From positions 60,280-124,279 of the forward strand of contig JBALVL010000010.1 in assembly GCA_036961355.1 (NCBI GenBank): a stretch of 64,000 bases of DNA, read 5' to 3'. The first letter of the stretch is position 1, and each line of letters opens with the position of its first letter. This DNA comes from Motiliproteus sp036961355. GTDB taxonomy: Bacteria > Pseudomonadota > Gammaproteobacteria > Pseudomonadales > Balneatricaceae. This document shows, piece after piece, positions 25,501 to 33,213 of this stretch. Below the pieces are notes generated by a model that had not been told where the DNA came from, searched no databases, and saw only the letters and a list, made by a program, of their open reading frames with translations. Position numbers and translations under genes: made by a program.

Positions 25501-26773
25501 CGGTGAGTTGGGTGTAACCGACGAGCACGGACGTGAGCGAGAGCGTTATAAGCTGCCTTACGGCTCGCTGATCAAAGTTAAAGACGGCCAGACTGTTAAT
25601 GCCGGTGATATCGTTGCTAACTGGGATCCGCATACCCACCCAATCATTTCGGAAGTTGCCGGTAAGGTTGTCTTCACGGGAATGGAAGAGGGTATTACGG
25701 TTCACAAGAAGACCGATGATCTGACCGGCCTAACCTCGACCGAAGTTATTGATCCAGCTGTACGTCCGGCGGCGGGTAAAGATCTGCGTCCGGTAGTTAG
25801 TTTTGTTGATACTAACGGCGAAGAGCTTTGTCACCCCGGTACCGATAGTCCTGCGCAGTACATGATGCCAGGCGATGCGGTGCTGAGTATCGATCACGAT
25901 GGTACTGTGGCGGTTGGTGATGTTATTGCTCGTATTCCGATGGAAGGCGCGGCTAACAAAGATATCACCGGTGGTCTTCCTCGGGTTGCTGACCTGTTCG
26001 AAGCGCGTAAGCCAAAAGAGCCTTCTATTCTGGCCGAGATTTCCGGTACCGTTAGCTTCGGTAAGGAAACCAAAGGTAAGAAGCGTTTGGTCATCACACC
26101 GACCGATGGCGCGGACGTCTACGAGGTTCTGATCCACAAGTGGCGCACCATGAACGTGTTCGAAGGTGAGCAGGTTGCTAAGGGTGAGGTCGTATCTGAC
26201 GGTCCTTCGAATCCGCACGATATTCTGCGAATTCTGGGTGTTGAGGCGTTGGCTCGTTATGTGACGTCTGAGATCCAGGACGTTTACCGTCTGCAGGGCG
26301 TTGTGATCAACGACAAGCACATCGAAGTGATTGTGCGTCAGATGCTGCGTAAGGTTGATATCACCGGTGCTGGGGATACCAATTTGATCAAAGGTGATCA
26401 GGTTGAGTACAACCTACTGCTGAAAGAGAACGAGAAAGCAGCTGCCGAAGGCAAGATACAGGCTCAATTCTCTCGCGTATTGCTGGGTATCACCAAAGCC
26501 TCGCTGGCAACTGAGTCGTTTATTTCGGCGGCATCGTTCCAGGAGACTACCCGGGTACTGACCGAAGGTGCGGTAACCGGTAAGCGTGATCCGTTGCGCG
26601 GTCTGAAAGAAAACGTAGTGGTAGGTCGTCTGATTCCAGCAGGAACCGGTCTGGCGTATCACGCTGAGCGTAAACGTCAGCGTGCTGAGGCGAAAGAGCC
26701 TGCCAGTACAACGACTGTTAGCGCAGAAGATATCCAGGCGGCACTGACCGAAGCATTGAATTCGGAAAGATAG
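22529..26773 (+). CDS. rpoC: RNA polymerase beta' subunit
   Basis: Catalytic subunit of 1414 residues. The N-terminal zinc site (CLCGKYKR...VICEKCG), the active-site NADFDGDQMAVH that holds Mg2+, and the second zinc site (CDVRHGVCSSCYGRDL) are all present. The ATG at 22529 has GGAG about 10 bp upstream and gives the family start MKDLLNLLK. Co-transcribed with rpoB. Confidence 0.97.
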   Translation: MKDLLNLLKTQSQTNEFDSIRIGLASPEMIRSWSFGEVKKPETINYRTFKPEREGLFCAKIFGPVKDYECLCGKYKRLKHRGVICEKCGVEVALAKVRRERMGHIELASPTAHIWFLKSLPSRIGLLLDMTLRDIERVLYFESFIVTEPGMTTLEKGQLLNDEEYFESLEEFGDEFEAKMGAEAIQTLLMDLDMDGEIAQMREEIPNTNSETKIKKVSKRLKLMEAFVASGNKPEWMIMKVLPVLPPDLRPLVPLDGGRFATSDLNDLYRRVINRNNRLKRLLELSAPDIIVRNEKRMLQESVDALLDNGRRGRAITGSNKRPLKSLADMIKGKQGRFRQNLLGKRVDYSGRSVIVVGPYLRLHQCGLPKKMALELFKPFIFSKLELRGLATTIKAAKKMVERETPEVWDILAEVIREHPVMLNRAPTLHRLGIQAFEPVLIEGKAIQLHPLVCAAYNADFDGDQMAVHVPLTIEAQLEARALMMSTNNVLSPANGEPIIVPSQDVVMGLYFMSREKMDAQGTGMVFADTSEVSRAYGAKQVELQARVKVRIHQKVRDIKGNDTEFTSIVDTTVGRALLFEIVPDGIAFELVNQPMKKKAISRLINEAYRRCGLKDAVVFADQLMYMGFAFATRSGTSVGVNDFVIPDLKKVIIAEADAEVKEIEMQYADGLVTQGEKYNKVIDLWSRANEKVTEAMMDDLKVDDVVDADGNIVLDDDGKPKTQESFNSVYMMADSGARGSVAQMRQLGGMRGLMAKPDGSIIETPIVANFREGLNVLQYFISTHGARKGLADTALKTANSGYLTRRLVDVAQDLVITEYDCGTDNGVMMAPMIEGGDVTVPLGERVLGRTVAADVFDPSSNETLIPAGTLIDEAWVLLLESDEKLSSVDEIKVRSAITCDVRHGVCSSCYGRDLGRGHKVNQGEAVGVIAAQSIGEPGTQLTMRTFHIGGAASRAAAVDSIQVKNGGEIRLHNLKFVEKIDGNLVATSRSGELGVTDEHGRERERYKLPYGSLIKVKDGQTVNAGDIVANWDPHTHPIISEVAGKVVFTGMEEGITVHKKTDDLTGLTSTEVIDPAVRPAAGKDLRPVVSFVDTNGEELCHPGTDSPAQYMMPGDAVLSIDHDGTVAVGDVIARIPMEGAANKDITGGLPRVADLFEARKPKEPSILAEISGTVSFGKETKGKKRLVITPTDGADVYEVLIHKWRTMNVFEGEQVAKGEVVSDGPSNPHDILRILGVEALARYVTSEIQDVYRLQGVVINDKHIEVIVRQMLRKVDITGAGDTNLIKGDQVEYNLLLKENEKAAAEGKIQAQFSRVLLGITKASLATESFISAASFQETTRVLTEGAVTGKRDPLRGLKENVVVGRLIPAGTGLAYHAERKRQRAEAKEPASTTTVSAEDIQAALTEALNSER

Positions 26774-26788
26774 TCGTCAGGTAAGTTG

Positions 26789-26831
26789 GACAAGTCGGCG
26801 CCGGAGCTTTTAGCTTCGGCGTCGACTTGTC
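26789..26831. other. Long hairpin after rpoC, without a T run
   Basis: The arms 26789-26807 and 26813-26831 pair over 19 bp (17 Watson-Crick pairs and two G-U) around a five-base loop. On the plus strand it is followed directly by the -35 element of the rpsL promoter rather than by T. It marks the rpoBC/str boundary and may be a processing or Rho-assisted end. Confidence 0.6.
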
Positions 26832-26860
26832 TTGACTATGGTGGGCGAGATGATTAAAAT
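26832..26860 (+). promoter_or_regulatory. Promoter of the str operon (rpsL-rpsG-fusA-tuf)
   Basis: TTGACT (26832-26837) and TAAAAT (26855-26860) lie 17 bp apart and are followed by a GC-rich discriminator. The site is about 95 bp before the rpsL start and starts right after the hairpin that ends rpoC. Confidence 0.72.
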
Positions 26861-26954
26861 TTCGCCCCTTCGTGGCAGGGTGCGTCTGTATCCTGTCTTT
26901 TTGTATAGTGCTTTTGCTCGTTTTTATGAGTGAAAAAGCGTGGAGTTAAGCTGA

Positions 26955-27326
26955 ATGGCTACTATTAACCAATTGGTTCGTAAGCCGCGTAAGCGCAAGG
27001 TCGTTAAGAGCGATGTACCTGCTTTGCAGGCATGTCCTCAACGTCGTGGCGTTTGCACTCGGGTTTACACTACTACCCCAAAGAAGCCGAACTCGGCTCT
27101 GCGGAAAGTATGTCGTGTACGTCTGACGAATGGTTTTGAAGTGACATCCTACATCGGTGGTGAAGGTCACAACTTGCAGGAACACAGTGTTGTTCTGATC
27201 CGTGGCGGTCGTGTAAAAGACTTGCCTGGTGTGCGTTATCACACTGTTCGCGGTGCCCTGGATACCTCCGGTGTTGCCGATCGTAGACAAGCTCGTTCTA
27301 AGTACGGTGCTAAGCGTCCTAAGTAA
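26955..27326 (+). CDS. rpsL: 30S ribosomal protein S12
   Basis: Decoding-centre protein of 123 residues. The loops KKPNSALRKVCRVRL and the GGRVKDLPGVRYH segment, where streptomycin resistance changes arise, are present, with lysine at both usual positions (TPKKPNS and RVKDLPG). First gene of the str operon; rpsG follows after about 140 bp. Confidence 0.97.
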   Translation: MATINQLVRKPRKRKVVKSDVPALQACPQRRGVCTRVYTTTPKKPNSALRKVCRVRLTNGFEVTSYIGGEGHNLQEHSVVLIRGGRVKDLPGVRYHTVRGALDTSGVADRRQARSKYGAKRPK

Positions 27327-27465
27327 TCGACTTTATGTCATTACTGAAGATGTGAGCATTGTGCGGGTAGCTCGCTACCGAACACATTGTTGACGATAAG
27401 AGTAAGGACAGGCCCTTTGTTTGAGTGCCTGAACTACCTGAAGACCTATAATAGAGGGGCTTATC

Positions 27466-27936
27466 ATGCCTAGAAGACGCGTAGTCGCAAAACGCGAGAT
27501 CCTACCGGATCCTAAATTCGGTAACCAGACCCTGGCCAAGTTCATGAACCACGTAATGGTCAGTGGTAAGAAATCTGTAGCCGAACGTATCGTATACGGC
27601 GCTTTGGACAAGATCCAAGAGCGTGGCGCTAAAGATCCTTTGGAAATATTCGTAAAGGCCCTGGAAACTATCCAGCCTATGGTCGAGGTTAAGTCTCGCC
27701 GTGTGGGTGGTGCTACTTACCAGGTTCCTGTTGAAGTTCGTCCTTCTCGTCGTTCTGCCCTGGCCATGCGCTGGTTGGTAGACGCTGCGCGTAAGCGTGG
27801 TGAGAAGTCGATGGACCTACGCCTGGCTGGCGAGATCAGTGATGCTGCTGAAGGTCGTGGCGCTGCTGTTAAGAAGCGTGAAGATGTACACCGTATGGCA
27901 GAAGCCAACAAGGCGTTCTCCCACTACCGCTTCTGA
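27466..27936 (+). CDS. rpsG: 30S ribosomal protein S7
   Basis: Primary 16S rRNA 3'-domain binding protein of 156 residues, starting MPRRRVVAKREILPDPKFG, with the conserved VEVKSRRVGGATYQVPVEV segment. In E. coli it is the translational repressor of this operon. An AGGGGC sequence precedes the ATG. fusA begins 15 bp after its stop. Confidence 0.97.
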   Translation: MPRRRVVAKREILPDPKFGNQTLAKFMNHVMVSGKKSVAERIVYGALDKIQERGAKDPLEIFVKALETIQPMVEVKSRRVGGATYQVPVEVRPSRRSALAMRWLVDAARKRGEKSMDLRLAGEISDAAEGRGAAVKKREDVHRMAEANKAFSHYRF

Positions 27937-27951
27937 TCAGAGGATTAAGCC

Positions 27952-30048
27952 GTGGCTCGTAAAACACCTCTTAACCGGTACCGCAACATCGGCATCTGTG
28001 CCCATGTTGACGCCGGTAAGACGACGACGACCGAGCGTGTTCTGTTCTATACCGGCCTGTCTCACAAGATTGGCGAAGTTCATGATGGCGCAGCCACTAT
28101 GGACTGGATGGAGCAGGAACAGGAGCGTGGTATCACTATCACCTCCGCGGCAACAACCTGTTTTTGGTCTGGCATGAGCCAGCAGTTTGATAAGCACCGT
28201 ATCAATATTATTGATACGCCGGGGCACGTAGACTTTACTATCGAAGTAGAGCGTTCATTACGGGTTCTCGACGGTGCTGTTGTGGTGTTGTGTGCCTCCT
28301 CGGGTGTGCAGCCACAAACTGAGACTGTCTGGCGTCAGGCTAATAAATATGAAGTCCCACGGATGGTGTTCGTCAATAAGATGGACCGCATCGGTGCTGA
28401 CTTCAATATGGTTGTTGAACAGCTTAACTCACGGCTGGGCGCTACCGCGGTTACGATCAATTTTCCGATCGGCGCCGAGGATGAGTTCAAAGGTGTAGTT
28501 GATCTGCTGAAGATGAAAGCGATCCTGTGGAACGAGGCCGATCAGGGCATGACCTTTAACGAGGTCGAGATCCCGGCAGAACTGCAGGATAAAGCTGTAG
28601 CGTTACGTGAGCAGTTGCTTGAAGTTGCGGCTGAATCCTCCGAAGAGTTGATGGACAAGTACCTTGAAGAGGGTGACCTGTCGGTTGACGAGATCAAGGA
28701 GGGCTTGCGCCGCCGGACTATTGCTAACGAGATCGTGCCGGTGTTGGCAGGATCTGCGTTTAAGAACAAAGGCGTTCAGGCAATGCTGGATGCGGTCATC
28801 GAACTGATGCCGTCGCCGCTGGAAGTGAAACCGATCGAAGGCGTTCTGGACGATGGCAAGGGCACTCCTGCCAGCCGTCTCGCCGATGATGCCGCTCCTT
28901 TCGCATCCCTAGCATTCAAGATAGCAACCGATCCTTTTGTTGGCACGCTGACCTTTATCCGGGTTTACTCGGGCACTCTAAAATCTGGTGACGCGGTGTA
29001 TAACTCCGTTAAGCAGAAAAAAGAGCGGGTTGGTCGGATGGTGCAGATGCACGCCAATGACCGTGAAGAGATCAAAGAGGTTCGCGCTGGTGATATCGCT
29101 GCGACCATTGGTATGAAGGACGTCACCACCGGTGATACCTTGTGCGCACTGGACGATGTGATTGTACTCGAGCGGATGGAGTTTCCCGAACCTGTAATCT
29201 CTGTTGCTGTTGAGCCTAAGTCTGTACCGGATCAGGAAAAGATGGGTGTCGCTCTGGGCAAGTTGGCTCAGGAAGACCCTTCGTTCCGGGTCGAGACCGA
29301 CGAAGAGTCAGGTCAGACCATTATCTCCGGTATGGGTGAATTACACCTGGATATACTCGTCGATCGGATGAAACGCGAGTTTAAAGTGGAAGCGAATATC
29401 GGTAAGCCACGCGTGTCTTACCGGGAAAAAATCCGTACCGCTGTCGATGCAAACCACAAGTTTATTCGCCAGTCGGGAGGTCGTGGTCAGTACGGCCATG
29501 TGGTGATTGAGTTCTCTCCGTCCGATGAGGATGGACTGGAATTCGTCAATGAGGTTGTAGGCGGTACTATTCCGAAGGAATATATCCCCGCGATCGAAAA
29601 GGGCATCACCGAGCAGATGAAGAACGGTGTTATCGGAGGCTATCCTTTGTTGGGGCTGAAAGCCCGTCTATACGACGGATCTTTCCACGATGTTGACTCC
29701 AACGAAATGGCCTTTAAAATTGCCGCTTCACAAGCACTAAAAAAATATGCTCAACAAGCAGACCCCTGCTTGTTAGAGCCTATGATGAAGGTCGAAGTGG
29801 TAACGCCTGAGAATTATATGGGCGACGTCATGGGTGACCTAAACCGTCGTCGTGGCATCGTTCACGGTATGGAAGACAGCCCGATGGGCAAGGTCATCCG
29901 TGCCGAGGTACCACTAGGTGAAATGTTCGGTTACGCGACCGACCTGCGTTCAGCAAGTCAGGGGCGTGCGACCTTCACCATGGAGTTTGAAAAGTATGCG
30001 GAGGCGCCACAGAATGTCGCCAACGCTGTTATCAACGCTGATTGTTAA
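27952..30048 (+). CDS. fusA: Elongation factor G
   Basis: GTPase that drives ribosomal translocation, 698 residues. G-domain motifs are AHVDAGKTTTTERVL, DTPGHVDFT and NKMDRIGADF; domains II to V follow, with GRGQYGHVVIE and the C-terminal RSASQGRATFTMEFEKY. The start is GTG at 27952 with AGAGGA upstream. tuf follows after 31 bp in the same operon. Confidence 0.97.
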   Translation: MARKTPLNRYRNIGICAHVDAGKTTTTERVLFYTGLSHKIGEVHDGAATMDWMEQEQERGITITSAATTCFWSGMSQQFDKHRINIIDTPGHVDFTIEVERSLRVLDGAVVVLCASSGVQPQTETVWRQANKYEVPRMVFVNKMDRIGADFNMVVEQLNSRLGATAVTINFPIGAEDEFKGVVDLLKMKAILWNEADQGMTFNEVEIPAELQDKAVALREQLLEVAAESSEELMDKYLEEGDLSVDEIKEGLRRRTIANEIVPVLAGSAFKNKGVQAMLDAVIELMPSPLEVKPIEGVLDDGKGTPASRLADDAAPFASLAFKIATDPFVGTLTFIRVYSGTLKSGDAVYNSVKQKKERVGRMVQMHANDREEIKEVRAGDIAATIGMKDVTTGDTLCALDDVIVLERMEFPEPVISVAVEPKSVPDQEKMGVALGKLAQEDPSFRVETDEESGQTIISGMGELHLDILVDRMKREFKVEANIGKPRVSYREKIRTAVDANHKFIRQSGGRGQYGHVVIEFSPSDEDGLEFVNEVVGGTIPKEYIPAIEKGITEQMKNGVIGGYPLLGLKARLYDGSFHDVDSNEMAFKIAASQALKKYAQQADPCLLEPMMKVEVVTPENYMGDVMGDLNRRRGIVHGMEDSPMGKVIRAEVPLGEMFGYATDLRSASQGRATFTMEFEKYAEAPQNVANAVINADC

Positions 30049-30079
30049 TTATTGAATATTAGATAAGAGGTTATGCCCT

Positions 30080-31303
30080 GTGGCTAAGGAAACATTCGAA
30101 CGTAGTAAACCCCATGTAAACGTTGGTACTATCGGCCACGTCGACCATGGTAAAACAACTCTGACTGCTGCTCTGACTCGCGTTTGCGCCGAGGCGTGGG
30201 GTGGTGAGCTGAAGGACTTCAGCCAGATTGATAATGCTCCTGAAGAGCGCGAGCGTGGTATCACCATCGCGACCTCTCACGTTGAGTATGACACCCCTAA
30301 CCGTCACTATGCGCACGTTGACTGCCCCGGACACGCTGATTACGTTAAAAACATGATCACCGGTGCTGCTCAGATGGACGGCGCGATCTTGGTTTGTGGC
30401 GCAACTGATGGCCCTATGCCTCAGACTCGTGAGCACATCCTGCTTTCTCGTCAGGTAGGTGTACCTTACGTTGTTGTGTTTCTGAACAAAGCGGACCTGC
30501 TGGCTGAAGACTGCGGCGGCGCAGACAGCGAAGAGTATGCTGAAATGATCGAGCTGGTCGACATGGAGCTGCGTGACCTGTTGACCGAATACGAATTCCC
30601 TGGCGACGACACCCCAATCATCCCTGGATCTGCCTTGATGGCATTGAACGGCGAAGATGCCAACGAAATGGGTACGACTGCAGTACGTAAGCTGGTTGAG
30701 ACTCTGGATACTTACATTCCTGAGCCTCAGCGTGCTATCGACGGTGCATTCATCATGCCTATCGAGGACGTCTTCTCTATCCAGGGTCGTGGTACGGTTG
30801 TTACCGGTCGTATCGAGCGCGGAATCGTTAAGACTGGCGAAGCTGTTGAGATCGTTGGTATCAAGGAAACTCAGACCACGACTTGTACTGGTGTTGAGAT
30901 GTTCCGCAAGTTGCTTGACGAAGGTCGTGCAGGCGAGAACGTTGGTGTTCTGCTGCGTGGTACTAAGCGTGAAGAAGTTGAGCGTGGTCAGGTTCTGGCT
31001 GCTCCAGGTTCTATCACTCCTCACACCACCTTTACTGCAGAAGTTTATGTTCTGGGTAAAGACGAAGGTGGACGTCATACTCCATTCTTCAAAGGCTACC
31101 GTCCTCAGTTCTATTTCCGTACTACTGACGTAACCGGTGCTTGTGAGCTGCCTGAAGGCGTTGAAATGGTTATGCCTGGCGATAACATTCAGATGACTGT
31201 TACGCTGATCAACCCAATCGCGATGGACGACGGCTTGCGCTTCGCTATCCGTGAAGGTGGTCGTACTGTTGGTGCTGGTGTTGTAGCTAAAGTTATCGCC
31301 TAA
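30080..31303 (+). CDS. tuf: Elongation factor Tu (str-operon copy)
   Basis: Second EF-Tu gene, 407 residues, equivalent to tufA of E. coli. It has the same G-domain motifs as the copy at 13229. The start is GTG at 30080, with AAGAGG 8-9 bp upstream; a 4-codon open frame (ATG at 30073) crosses the start in another frame. The two copies share 270 bp without a single difference (13268-13537 and 30119-30388), yet differ at 16 residues overall, of which 12 fall in the last 90. A strong terminator ends the operon, and the S10 operon does not follow. Confidence 0.97.
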   Translation: MAKETFERSKPHVNVGTIGHVDHGKTTLTAALTRVCAEAWGGELKDFSQIDNAPEERERGITIATSHVEYDTPNRHYAHVDCPGHADYVKNMITGAAQMDGAILVCGATDGPMPQTREHILLSRQVGVPYVVVFLNKADLLAEDCGGADSEEYAEMIELVDMELRDLLTEYEFPGDDTPIIPGSALMALNGEDANEMGTTAVRKLVETLDTYIPEPQRAIDGAFIMPIEDVFSIQGRGTVVTGRIERGIVKTGEAVEIVGIKETQTTTCTGVEMFRKLLDEGRAGENVGVLLRGTKREEVERGQVLAAPGSITPHTTFTAEVYVLGKDEGGRHTPFFKGYRPQFYFRTTDVTGACELPEGVEMVMPGDNIQMTVTLINPIAMDDGLRFAIREGGRTVGAGVVAKVIA

Positions 31304-31347
31304 TCTAGCTTCGCACCCTGAGTCAGCTTAGGCTGACTCTTAGCGTT

Positions 31348-31382
31348 AAAAAAACCGCATCTGAGAGGATGCGGTTTTTTTT
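31348..31382. terminator. Strong terminator after the str operon
   Basis: A7CCGCAT (31348-31360) pairs with ATGCGGT8 (31369-31382) around an 8-base loop. The T run on the plus strand ends tuf transcription; the matching A run makes it usable from the other side as well, so it can serve both tuf and the converging cytochrome cluster. Confidence 0.9.
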
Positions 31383-31452
31383 GTCTGTCGTTTATTGGTA
31401 CGACAAGATAAATGCTGCCAATATCGGTCGACAACGACTGTTGAACTCAGCG

Positions 31453-31917
31453 TTAGCTCTCAACGATCAAGGTATAGTCTAGAGTCGGATTGAGTGGGCA
31501 GGAGTAATAGTACTCGCCGGGCTTTAGTGTGATCTGGTAGTCCTTGGTCGTTCCCGTCGTTAAACCACCCCCCGATACGCTGGGCAACGTTGCTCGGCCG
31601 ATAACGCCTTTGCCACGTAGCCAAAACCCTAACGGGTAAGAAACATTCTTATTGGTAACCCGGAAAGTGTAACGTCCAGGCTTGATAACAATGGGCTCGA
31701 TTTTCGCGAGTCGCTCGTCCGCACTTTCGCTGTTGATCGTTTTGCAGTCGTCAGCATTGGCGCTGGTAAATTGATGGTCGACACCCGACTCACTTTCCAG
31801 GAATTGGCAGGGGGTCTGGGTTAGCTCGATCACGCTTTGATCTGCCGCCGCGGTCTGGCCGGTAAAGGCAATTGCAGCCGCAGTCGTCAGGGTGAAAATT
31901 TGAGTCATTTTTTTCAT
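31453..31917 (-). CDS. Small exported cupredoxin-like protein of unknown function
   Basis: A 154-residue protein with a cleavable signal peptide (about residues 1-24, ending TAAA-D). The mature part is beta-rich and ends in PGEYYYSCPLNPTLDYTLIV, which recalls the ligand loop of cupredoxins, but the usual His and Met of that loop are absent. Three cysteines remain in the mature chain (TPCQF, DDCKT, YSCPL), and a conserved-looking SYPLGFWLRG segment lies in the middle. The ATG at 31917 with AGGTGA upstream is preferred over an in-frame start at 31968. It is last in a leftward cluster with two cytochromes and a thioredoxin, 84 bp after the pentaheme gene. Metal binding is inference. Confidence 0.6.
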   Translation of the reverse strand: MKKMTQIFTLTTAAAIAFTGQTAAADQSVIELTQTPCQFLESESGVDHQFTSANADDCKTINSESADERLAKIEPIVIKPGRYTFRVTNKNVSYPLGFWLRGKGVIGRATLPSVSGGGLTTGTTKDYQITLKPGEYYYSCPLNPTLDYTLIVES

Positions 31918-32001
31918 GGTTTCACCTGTACGATTCGTTCCAAGCAACTCAGTAGCCTTTGTTTTCAAAGTTGCAGCTCTGAGCCCTGAAAGGGGATATG
32001 T

Positions 32002-33210
32002 TTAGTGTTGCTGTATTTCATAAAAGTTAAGTTGTTGTTCAAACAGGGTGTAACGCGACTCAGAGACTTCTCTGAGGGCCTGTTGTAACTCTTCTTTACC
32101 TCGTTGCGTGGCATTTGAGTCAAGCGCGCTTTGATAAAACTGCTGGTAGAAAAAGTCTGGCTGTACCCATACTTTTGCGACAAAAACTGCCGCTTGGGGA
32201 TGGCGTATTTGCTGATAACTCAGTGTTGCTGTTTGGCCTGGTGCCAAACGGGTATCGAAAATTTCCTGGCTCAGGTTCAACGCAACACGCCGTGCCACGA
32301 CGAAATAGGACTCGGTGCCGTCGATGCGGTCACCTTGCTGGTCTTGCTGGTAACCCTCCAGTACGACCTGTGGTGTCACATAAGTCGGGAACCGGTGTCC
32401 GGTGTTGCTGTTTTTGATTGTCACAGAAGCGTCGATAGTCTGTTTCTCCAGGCTGTGGATGCGGGCAGATATATCAACGCCCTGACGAACCATCTGCGGA
32501 TCATGAATCCCTTTCCACTGGTGCTTGCGGTCGGGCATATGACAGTTTTGACAACTAACTCCCCGACGGCTGTAGTCGCTATCCAACCATTCGTTATAGG
32601 TGTTTTCTAACAGTTTGCCATTGAGGGAGAACTCATCGGCCTCAAATTGATGGCAGGTGGCGCAAAAACGGCTGTCCTCAAAGGCATCGCTTACCTGCCA
32701 ACCATTATGCGGTAGCGGCAGGTTATCTGCTGGAGTCGTGCCGTCGCGTCGCTTTGGGCCGTAGCGTTGGTGTTGGCGCACATGGCAAGCAGCGCAGATC
32801 AATCCTTGTCGATGCAGCCCTTGTTGCTGGCCCGTTTCGATCTCCCTTACTAGTGCATCGGCTTGCTCTGCCAGTGGTGCGTGACACCGTAAACAGCTTT
32901 GGTGGTCACCCCTAGCGTGTGCAGGCATATCGACCAGTTGGCCCATAAGGCCCGGCCCCATCGCTTTGCTGTGAAGGCTTTGGCTCCAGTCTTGATATTG
33001 CTTTGTGTGGCATGTCCCACAATCTTCCGGGGCCAGAGACGCTTCCAGCGCAGAATAGTGCTTCGGGACCTTCCCTTGAGCTGGGATTGGGCGCTGCCAG
33101 TGCTGATCTAAAAACTGATCAGTTTGATCGGCATTGGCCGGCGTTATCACTGCTAGCAACAGTAGAAATGAAGCCCGTTGCGCCGTAATCCTTGTTGCCC
33201 TCTTGGCCAT
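32002..33210 (-). CDS. Periplasmic pentaheme c-type cytochrome
   Basis: A 402-residue exported protein with a signal peptide ending PANA-D (about residue 27). Five CXXCH heme sites are present: CGTCH (64-68), CLRCH (106-110), CAACH (139-143), CATCH (183-187) and CQNCH (220-224). The spacing and the C-terminal beta-rich domain with TGHRFPTYVTPQVVLEG resemble the cytochrome c554-like multiheme group, but I do not recognise the exact family. The start lies 3 bp after the stop of the Cys-repeat cytochrome and lacks a strong ribosome site, which suggests translational coupling to it. Likely role: electron transfer in the periplasm. Confidence 0.85.
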   Translation of the reverse strand: MAKRATRITAQRASFLLLLAVITPANADQTDQFLDQHWQRPIPAQGKVPKHYSALEASLAPEDCGTCHTKQYQDWSQSLHSKAMGPGLMGQLVDMPAHARGDHQSCLRCHAPLAEQADALVREIETGQQQGLHRQGLICAACHVRQHQRYGPKRRDGTTPADNLPLPHNGWQVSDAFEDSRFCATCHQFEADEFSLNGKLLENTYNEWLDSDYSRRGVSCQNCHMPDRKHQWKGIHDPQMVRQGVDISARIHSLEKQTIDASVTIKNSNTGHRFPTYVTPQVVLEGYQQDQQGDRIDGTESYFVVARRVALNLSQEIFDTRLAPGQTATLSYQQIRHPQAAVFVAKVWVQPDFFYQQFYQSALDSNATQRGKEELQQALREVSESRYTLFEQQLNFYEIQQH

Positions 33211-33213
33211 TAA

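Noticed and set aside
30071..31078. Open frame of 335 codons opposite the second tuf gene
   Set aside because: An antisense shadow of tuf; a similar but broken frame lies opposite the first tuf copy.
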